Positions 59,345 to 64,000 of a DNA stretch of 64,000 nucleotides are shown piece by piece. A program made the translations under genes and the position numbers. This DNA is from Kerstersia similis (lineage in GTDB: Bacteria; Pseudomonadota; Gammaproteobacteria; Burkholderiales; Burkholderiaceae_B), in the NCBI RefSeq assembly GCF_965139615.1, contig NZ_CBCSIQ010000023.1, positions 4,734 through 68,733 of the forward strand, read 5' to 3'. The first letter of the stretch is position 1. Each line of letters begins with the position of its first letter. The notes beneath the pieces were generated by a model. That model made no database searches. It saw nothing but the letters and a program-made list of their open reading frames with translations, and was not told the DNA's origin.

Positions 59345-60331
59345 ATGCAACAACGTCACATCGGTTCCGTCCTGACCAGTGCCATCGGCCTGGGCTGCAT
59401 GAATCTCAGCCATGCCTACGGTACGCCGCCCACTCGAGACATCGCCGAGCAGGTCGTGCGTGCCTCGCTGGATGAGGGCATCACGTTCTTTGATACGGCT
59501 GCGCTTTATGGTTTTGGCGCCAATGAAACCTTGATGGGGGAATTGCTGGCACCGCATCGCCAAAAGATTTTCCTGGCGAGCAAGTGCGGTATGACAGGCG
59601 TGGATGGCAAGCGTGTCATCGACGGTCGGCCGGAAACCCTGAAGGCGACCTGCGAGGCTTCGCTGCAACGTCTGCGCACCGATGTCATCGACCTGTATTA
59701 CCTGCATCGCTGGGACAAAACTGTTCCGATCGAAGAAAGCATCGGCGCCTTGGCCGATCTCGTGCAGGCAGGCAAGATTCGCGCCATCGGTTTGTCGGAA
59801 GTGTCCGCCGCGACGCTGCGCAAGGCTCATGCGGTACACCCGATTGCGGCCGTGCAGACTGAATACTCTTTGTGGACGCGCAATGCCGAGATTGCCGTGC
59901 TGCAGGCATGTCGGGAGCTGGGCGCTGCATTCGTGGCGTTCAGCCCGGTAGCGCGCGGTTTTCTGGGCGGCGAGCTACGCGATGTGACGGCGCTGGAGCC
60001 CAAGGATATCCGCCGGGGAATGCCGCGCTTCGCACCGGAGAACTATGCGCGCAATCTGGAACTGCTGGAGCCGTATCTGGACATTGCCGAGGAACTGGAA
60101 ATCACGCCGGCGCAGTTGGCGCTGGCCTGGTTGCTGGCCCAGGATGATCATGTGTTTGCCATCCCTGGCACGACCAGCCCGCAGCATGCCCGTGATAACG
60201 CCCTGGCGGCGGATATCAAGCTGGACCCTACCGTGCTGGCCCAGCTCGACGAACTGATCAATCAGGATACGGTCGTGGGCCCGCGCTATCCGGCGGCGAC
60301 TCAGACCGAGATTGATACCGAGGAGTTCTAG
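59345..60331 (+). CDS. Aldo/keto reductase
   Basis: 328-residue TIM-barrel NADPH oxidoreductase. The catalytic tetrad is complete: Asp50 and Tyr55 (FDTAALYG), Lys80 (ASKCG) and His121 (YLHRW). The C-terminal NADPH-binding region IPGTTSPQHARDNALA is present. The ATG at 59345 has GGAG upstream; MEHPT could add five residues. It lies 260 bases downstream of the lig operon on the same strand. A link to aromatic catabolism is possible but unproven, and the substrate is unknown. Confidence 0.92.
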   Translation: MQQRHIGSVLTSAIGLGCMNLSHAYGTPPTRDIAEQVVRASLDEGITFFDTAALYGFGANETLMGELLAPHRQKIFLASKCGMTGVDGKRVIDGRPETLKATCEASLQRLRTDVIDLYYLHRWDKTVPIEESIGALADLVQAGKIRAIGLSEVSAATLRKAHAVHPIAAVQTEYSLWTRNAEIAVLQACRELGAAFVAFSPVARGFLGGELRDVTALEPKDIRRGMPRFAPENYARNLELLEPYLDIAEELEITPAQLALAWLLAQDDHVFAIPGTTSPQHARDNALAADIKLDPTVLAQLDELINQDTVVGPRYPAATQTEIDTEEF

Positions 60332-60378
60332 GCGGCGTCCGCCAGGCCGGAAATGGTGTCCGGCCCGGCAGGCTTGCC

Positions 60379-60888
60379 TCAGTGTCGCGGCCGCAGGCTG
60401 TCCAGCCATGCCTGGCACAAGGCCTGCATGCCGGCCGCGTCGATGTCGTCGAAACGGCCGGCATGCGGACTATCAACATCCCAGACACCCAGCAGTTCTC
60501 CCGAACGTGTGATCAGCGGCACGACAATCTCTGAACGCGATGCCGGGTCGCAGGCGATATGGCCGGGAAATGCATGAACATCCGGAACGACCTGCAGGGT
60601 GCGTGAGCTGGCAGCAGCGCCACACACGCCACGGTCGAGCTGAATGCGTACGCAGGCCGGGCGTCCCTGGAAGGGGCCCAGCACCAGCTCCTTATTTTTC
60701 AGGAAATAGAATCCGGCCCAGTTCAGGCCAGGCAGTGTCTCGAAGACCAGGGCGCTGAGATTGGCGGCATTCGCAATGGCATCGTGTTCGTCGGTAAACA
60801 GGGCACGGGCCTGAAGCAGCAGTTCGTCGTATTGCGTACGTCGTTCAAGAGGGGTAATGGCGGGGGCGGACGATGGGGCAGAATGCAT
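60379..60888 (-). CDS. Free methionine-R-sulfoxide reductase (GAF domain)
   Basis: 169-residue single-GAF-domain protein. The three reactive Cys, 79, 89 and 113, have the same spacing (10 and 24) as Cys84, Cys94 and Cys118 in E. coli fRMsr, and sit in GRPACVRI, RGVCGAAA and HIACDPAS. It reduces free methionine-(R)-sulfoxide through an intramolecular disulfide. Convergent with the aldo/keto reductase gene. The start gives MHSAPSSAPAITP; no operon partner. Confidence 0.9.
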   Translation of the reverse strand: MHSAPSSAPAITPLERRTQYDELLLQARALFTDEHDAIANAANLSALVFETLPGLNWAGFYFLKNKELVLGPFQGRPACVRIQLDRGVCGAAASSRTLQVVPDVHAFPGHIACDPASRSEIVVPLITRSGELLGVWDVDSPHAGRFDDIDAAGMQALCQAWLDSLRPRH

Positions 60889-60989
60889 GGTGGCTGCGGC
60901 AAGAAAAAAGATAGGGTTTGTTCGAGATATTGCCCCACCAATGCAAACGGCACCGCTTGCGCGATGCCGTTCTGGTTCAGGGCAATGAA

Positions 60990-61148
60990 TTATGCCCGGT
61001 TGGCGCTGGAACTTTGCGGTACGCCGGATTTACCCTGTTCACGTACGGGTTCCTGCAGTTCCGCCTTGGTATCCAGGTCATAAAGTTCCTGGGTACGGCG
61101 GGTGCGGATACGGGCATAGCCCATCAGTTGATTGGAGGTTCTGGTCAT
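60990..61148 (-). CDS. Small hypothetical protein, 52 residues
   Basis: MTRTSNQLMGYARIRTRRTQ at the start, then a Lys/Glu-rich and Gln-rich end. A strong ribosome binding site, AAGGAGAG, lies just before the ATG at 61148, and the frame is free of stops. Highly charged, no signal peptide or membrane helix. The stretch MGYARIRTRRTQELYDLDT is the only ordered-looking part. I do not recognise the family and give no function. An 11-codon longer start at 61181 is less likely. Confidence 0.65.
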   Translation of the reverse strand: MTRTSNQLMGYARIRTRRTQELYDLDTKAELQEPVREQGKSGVPQSSSANRA

Positions 61149-61292
61149 ATGACTCTCCTTTTTTGTTCTGCACGGCCACATGCCGTGCGGGTTGCCATCG
61201 TTTATAGCCTCGCTGCGAATGATAAGGAACGATGAAAAATGGCTTTTCTTATCAAGATATGAAATATACGACCTGAGTATGGCACAGAAGTT

Positions 61293-61754
61293 TCACTCAA
61301 GGTGCGGGCTGGGCGCAGGAATATGCAACGGAATCGTTACGGGCCCGTCATTGATGAGTTCGACCGCCATGTCCGCGCCAAACTCTCCTGTCGCCACAAT
61401 GGGATGCAGCCGGCGGGCGGCGGCAACAAAATAGTCATAGAGTGCGCGCCCCTGGTCGGGCGGAGCCGCTTGGGTAAAACTCGGACGATTGCCTTTGCGG
61501 GTATCGGCTGCCAGCGTGAATTGACTGACAATAAGCAAGCCACCCCCGGTATCTTGAAGGCTTAGATTCATTTTTCCTGTGGCATCACTGAAAATGCGCA
61601 GCTTGAGGATCTTGGCCAGCAGGAGGTCGGCTTGTGCCGCACTATCGTGGGTTTCGGCGCAGAGAAAGACCAGCAGGCCAGACTCGATGGCGCCATGTGT
61701 TTGGTGGTTGATACGGACTGCCGCGCGTGAGACGCGCTGGATCAATGCTTGCAT
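61293..61754 (-). CDS. dtd: D-aminoacyl-tRNA deacylase
   Basis: Removes D-amino acids wrongly attached to tRNA. The 153-residue product has the family motifs GGGLLIVSQFTLAADTRKGNR and, near the C-terminus, NDGPVTI, which together form the active site. The ATG at 61754 gives MQALIQRVSRAAV. It stands alone between the 52-residue gene and the DUF3617 gene, all on the minus strand. Its presence near a D-amino-acid oxidation locus, 12 kb away, is probably coincidence. Confidence 0.96.
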   Translation of the reverse strand: MQALIQRVSRAAVRINHQTHGAIESGLLVFLCAETHDSAAQADLLLAKILKLRIFSDATGKMNLSLQDTGGGLLIVSQFTLAADTRKGNRPSFTQAAPPDQGRALYDYFVAAARRLHPIVATGEFGADMAVELINDGPVTIPLHIPAPSPHLE

Positions 61755-61820
61755 TGGGTTCTCCCTGCTGCAGCCGTCAGGCTGACGGCCGGGTCAGGGA
61801 GAATTATGGCATTGCCGGAT

Positions 61821-62300
61821 TTACTGGCGTGGGCAGGCGCCCAGCCGCTGCGCCTGGTGCAGGAAAGTGATATTGCCCATACCCGTCAGGAAATTGGGGG
61901 CGATGGCTTCCACCTGCACATCATTTTTGCCCAGGCGCTGCACCAGATAACGAATCTGCATAGGGGGTAATGCAAGGCCGGGCATGATTTGCATGGCCGG
62001 GCATTGGCTGCTGAGTTCCGCTTGCTCCGGGGTGTCGCGCTGCACCTGGATCACGCATTGCGGTGCATTTTTTTGTATTTCCTGCATGGCCCGTTCCATA
62101 TAGCGGGCGATATTCACACAGCCGCGGTCGTCTCGATCGGGAATGGCTGGCTGGCGCGGCTGGGTGGTAAAGCGCCATTGCCAAAGACCATTTTCCAGGC
62201 CTTGAAATGCCTTGAGATCGGAAAATGGGGAGGGGGCGGTCTGGCCTGCGCTGCTGAACGCCAGCAAAGCAAGTGCGGCGGCATAGGTGGCGAATTTCAT
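61821..62300 (-). CDS. Exported DUF3617-type protein
   Basis: 159 residues. A signal peptide (about 1-21, MKFATYAAALALLAFSSAGQ) predicts export, and the mature part contains the GLWQWRF start and four Cys (in RGCVNI, PQCVIQ, SQCPAM and LGACPR) that could form two disulfides. The pattern resembles DUF3617, but this is not certain. GAGGA precedes the ATG at 62300. No function is known for the family. Confidence 0.6.
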   Translation of the reverse strand: MKFATYAAALALLAFSSAGQTAPSPFSDLKAFQGLENGLWQWRFTTQPRQPAIPDRDDRGCVNIARYMERAMQEIQKNAPQCVIQVQRDTPEQAELSSQCPAMQIMPGLALPPMQIRYLVQRLGKNDVQVEAIAPNFLTGMGNITFLHQAQRLGACPRQ

Positions 62301-62543
62301 CGAAAATCCTCGAAAAAGGAATGTGCGCTCGTGGATGGACATCTGGGGCAGGGCCTTACGGTAGCCGTGGTGGCTGGCACGGCTCCGGTTCTGGCCGCTG
62401 GAGGGGCGTGCCGGCGGGCGGCGACGCTCTCAGCCGTTCTTCGCATTAGTGCCTGGCGCGGCCCGGGGGTTCCCCAGTTTGTGGCTGGCTCGGGCCGTGC
62501 CGCGCCGCGATGCAGATAAATCAGGGGGAGCGGGATGAAAAGT

Positions 62544-62571
62544 TTGCCAAAAGCAAAAAACATGCTATATT
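62544..62571 (+). promoter_or_regulatory. Promoter of tRNA-His
   Basis: TTGCCA (62544-62549), 16-base spacer ending in TGC, TATATT (62566-62571). Transcription would start about 8-9 bases before the mature tRNA. Confidence 0.7.
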
Positions 62572-62586
62572 TCTATTTCTGCGGTG

Positions 62587-62662
62587 GTGGCCGTAGCTCA
62601 GTTGGTAGAGTCCCGGATTGTGATTCCGGTTGTCGTGGGTTCGAGTCCCATCGGCCACCCCA
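62587..62662 (+). tRNA. tRNA-His (GTG anticodon)
   Basis: Acceptor arms GTGGCCG (62587-62593) and CGGCCAC (62652-62658) pair fully. The D-arm TAGCTCAGTTGGTAGAG, the anticodon loop ATTGTGATT with GTG, and the T-arm GTGGGTTCGAGTCCCAT are standard. The CCA end is encoded (62660-62662). The extra G(-1) typical of tRNA-His is at 62586. Confidence 0.97.
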
Positions 62663-62669
62663 GATATCT

Positions 62670-62697
62670 AAGCCCTTGCATAGCCAAGGGCTTTTTT
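62670..62697 (+). terminator. Terminator of tRNA-His
   Basis: AAGCCCTTG (62670-62678) pairs with CAAGGGCTT (62685-62693), followed by T residues to 62697. Confidence 0.9.
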
Positions 62698-62698
62698 C

Positions 62699-63149
62699 GT
62701 TGTGTTTCAAATTCCCTTGCGGACTTTTCTCAGGCGCCCGCCTAATTCCCTCATTTCATCCTTGAGATGTTTCATTGAATTGCGATTGCGCTAATTGTTT
62801 GGCGACCGTCGGCAACTTGCAATGATGGGTCATCTTTCATGGCATATCGTTTCATGTCATGTTTATTTGTTGGGAATGCATCTCATCTCGTTATTCATGG
62901 CGGCAGCAAAGGATTCGCAAGCTGTTTATCAGTGCGCTTAGTCCGTTTCGCTGGACGTCTTTCGACTATCGCGCTGGATCAATAGTTCCATTTTGATAAG
63001 TACTGACAGAATTTTGATGAAGAGGAATGTTTCGGCTGTATTCGATTGAATAGGGAGTGTCTTATTTTGGGTAGAAGTGCCTACCAAAGTTAGTAGTTGT
63101 TTATGCTAGAATCAAATCCTCGTTAACTTACGTGTTGATTAATACATCT
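62699..63149. other. AT-rich intergenic region before the H-NS gene
   Basis: About 450 bases, clearly more AT-rich than the rest of the window. No gene is seen. It includes many ATG/CAT-rich repeats of short words (TTTCATGGCATATCG, TTTCATGTCATG) and the hns-type promoter. It may be the edge of an acquired segment next to the tRNA. Confidence 0.5.
63107..63112 (+). promoter_or_regulatory. Extended -10 element of the H-NS gene
   Basis: TGCTAGAAT: an extended TG followed by TAGAAT (63107-63112), about 40 bases before the ATG. No good -35 is present, as is common with extended -10 promoters. Confidence 0.5.
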
Positions 63150-63470
63150 ATGGCTACCTATCTCGAACTCAAAGCACAGGCCGAGAAGCTGCTCGAGGAA
63201 GCCGAGCATCTGCGCCGTCAGGAAATCGCTGTCGTGATTAACGACATCAAGGCCAAGATTGCTGAATATGGCCTGAGTGCCGCCGATCTCGGTTTTTCGA
63301 ATATCGCTATTCCTCGCAAAGCTAGCGCTGGTCGCAAGTCTGAGCAAACGGCTTCGGTTGTTCGTTATCGCGGACCGAATGGTGAACCCTGGTCCGGTAT
63401 GGGCCGCCAGCCCCAATGGTTGAAGAATGCTCTGGCTGAAGGAAAGAACAAGGAAGATTTCCGGGTTTAA
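63150..63470 (+). CDS. H-NS family histone-like nucleoid protein
   Basis: 106 residues. N-terminal helices for oligomerisation (MATYLELKAQAEKLLEEAEHLRRQ and following) and a C-terminal DNA-binding domain with the core motif GMGRQPQWLKNAL, the beta-proteobacterial variant of the H-NS GRTP loop, as in Bordetella BpH3. It represses AT-rich, foreign DNA. The gene lies in such DNA, beside an IS3 element. A strong terminator follows. An upstream GTG start is possible but less likely. Confidence 0.94.
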   Translation: MATYLELKAQAEKLLEEAEHLRRQEIAVVINDIKAKIAEYGLSAADLGFSNIAIPRKASAGRKSEQTASVVRYRGPNGEPWSGMGRQPQWLKNALAEGKNKEDFRV

Positions 63471-63551
63471 GACGTTTGCGCTTTTGAATGAATGCGGTAA
63501 TCCGCAGTTCCTTCGTTCAGCCAGCCTTTGGCTGACTGTGAGTGACCCTGG

Positions 63552-63581
63552 AAAGCCCCTCCCGATGGAGGGGCTTTTTTT
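63552..63581 (+). terminator. Terminator of the H-NS gene
   Basis: AAAGCCCCTCC (63552-63562) pairs with GGAGGGGCTTT (63567-63577) around CGAT, then T residues to 63581. Confidence 0.92.
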
Positions 63582-63666
63582 GTCTGACAATTTTGCTATA
63601 TCAGTTATTGATTTCTTGACTGTTCTTTAGCTGATCTAGGTGGATTCTGTCGTGGTCAAGTATCAG

Positions 63667-64000
63667 TGGACACTGGGATAGGGAATTTCAGGTAGTGGCT
63701 TTTTCGTAATCGGTCGGCGAGCGGTATCCGAGTGTGGAATGCAGCCGTTGGGTGTTGTAAAAGCCGACGATGTAGTGGTTAATGTCGGCCATGGCTTCGT
63801 TTTGGTTGGCATAGTGGCGTTGCCAGACCCGTTCCATCTTCAGGTTCAGGAAGAAGCGCTCCATGACCGCGTTGTCCCAGCAGTTGCCCTTGCGGCTCAT
63901 GCTGGCAATCAGGCCGTGGCGGGCTAGCAGGTCGCGGTGGGCTTGGCTGGCGTACTGGCTACCGCGATCGGTATGCACAATCAATCCGGGCTTGGGTTGG
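63667..64000 (-). mobile_element. IS3-family insertion sequence, right end, cut by the window
   Basis: The transposase end (minus strand) and the flank up to about 63667 form one end of an IS3-family element. The other end, OrfA and most of OrfB lie beyond 64000. The exact terminal inverted repeat cannot be proven with only one end visible; the sequence TGGACACTGGGATAGGG (63667-63683) is a candidate. Confidence 0.75.
63688..64000 (-). CDS. IS3-family transposase OrfB, C-terminal fragment
   Basis: The last 104 codons of an IS3-type integrase-core transposase. The second catalytic Asp is in HTDRGSQY, and the catalytic Glu follows after 35 residues in NAVMERFF, the classic D(35)E spacing. The end reads YNTQRLHSTLGYRSPTDYE, typical of the family. 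The reading frame is open to the window edge, so the gene is only cut by the window and need not be broken. Confidence 0.95.
   Translation of the reverse strand, partial: QPKPGLIVHTDRGSQYASQAHRDLLARHGLIASMSRKGNCWDNAVMERFFLNLKMERVWQRHYANQNEAMADINHYIVGFYNTQRLHSTLGYRSPTDYEKATT

Noticed and set aside
61293..61754. Functional link between dtd and the dadA locus
   Set aside because: They are 12 kb apart with unrelated genes between; both handle D-amino acids but nothing in the sequence connects them.
1..64000. CRISPR arrays, rRNA operons, riboswitches, replication origin
   Set aside because: I saw no regularly spaced direct repeats with unique spacers, no rRNA sequence, no known aptamer pattern and no dnaA-box cluster.

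Overview
The window is a high-GC bacterial chromosome segment, and its gene content and gene neighbourhoods are typical of the Betaproteobacteria, family Alcaligenaceae (relatives of Bordetella, Achromobacter, Castellaniella, Pusillimonas, Alcaligenes). Signs of this are pyrG and eno side by side, an H-NS protein with a C-terminal GRQPQW motif, a leuS-lptE-holA-proA chain, and a protocatechuate 4,5-cleavage operon in the order known as pmdEFDABC in Comamonas. The genus cannot be fixed from this sequence alone. Coding density is high; most of the window is ordinary core genome.

Layout. 1-6.6 kb: a small lipoprotein, pyrG, eno, ftsB, an EamA-type permease and an orphan TadE-like protein. 6.7-11 kb (minus strand): an octanucleotide tandem repeat, hslO (Hsp33), a gamma carbonic anhydrase, an AMP-binding protein with degenerate catalytic motifs, and an LpxH-like metallophosphatase. 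11-19 kb (minus): an rlmL-type rRNA methyltransferase with an N-terminal Arg-rich repeat tail (containing N bases), proA, holA, lptE, leuS. 19-25 kb: a MarR/MFS pair with a palindromic operator, LysE and AraC genes, rmuC, a thioredoxin-like protein. 25-32 kb (minus): malate synthase G, an incomplete branched-chain-type ABC transporter (LivG, fused LivHM, LivJ), ribosomal proteins L33 and L28. 32-38 kb: a DUF4272 protein, icd, an exported SnoaL-like protein, a DsbA-like CGWC protein, ppk2. 37.7-38.4 kb: a 750-base intergenic region with a candidate activator-dependent promoter and a candidate small RNA. 38.4-42 kb: a persulfide-sensor-type ArsR regulator divergent from a YgaP-like rhodanese and a DUF2892 protein, then smr and trxB. 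41.7-47.7 kb: ftsK, lolA, rarA, serS. 47.9-52.3 kb: a D-amino-acid catabolic locus (ridA, dadA, an XRE-cupin regulator, a permease) with the same palindrome in two promoters. 52.4-59.1 kb: a ferritin, a LysR regulator and the divergent lig/pmd operon. 59.3-62.7 kb: an aldo/keto reductase, fRMsr, a 52-residue unknown protein, dtd, a DUF3617 protein and tRNA-His. 62.7-64 kb: an AT-rich stretch with an H-NS gene and the end of an IS3-family element cut by the window edge.

How the genes work together. The clearest pathway is the lig/pmd operon: LigAB opens protocatechuate, LigC oxidises the semialdehyde, LigI opens the pyrone, LigJ hydrates oxalomesaconate and LigK cleaves the product to pyruvate and oxaloacetate. 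The oxalomesaconate tautomerase and the uptake protein seen in related clusters are not here. In the second unit DadA makes imino/keto products from D-amino acids and RidA clears the imine. The XRE-cupin protein probably represses both dadA and the permease through TTTGCG-TWTAW-GCAAA sites that sit inside predicted promoters. The third is a sulfide/persulfide module (ArsR plus rhodanese plus DUF2892).

The least explained signals are the candidate RNA at about 38024-38156, the shared palindrome of the D-amino-acid locus, the pseudoenzyme-like acyl-CoA synthetase homologue, the 8-base tandem repeat, and the repeat tail on the RlmL-like methyltransferase.
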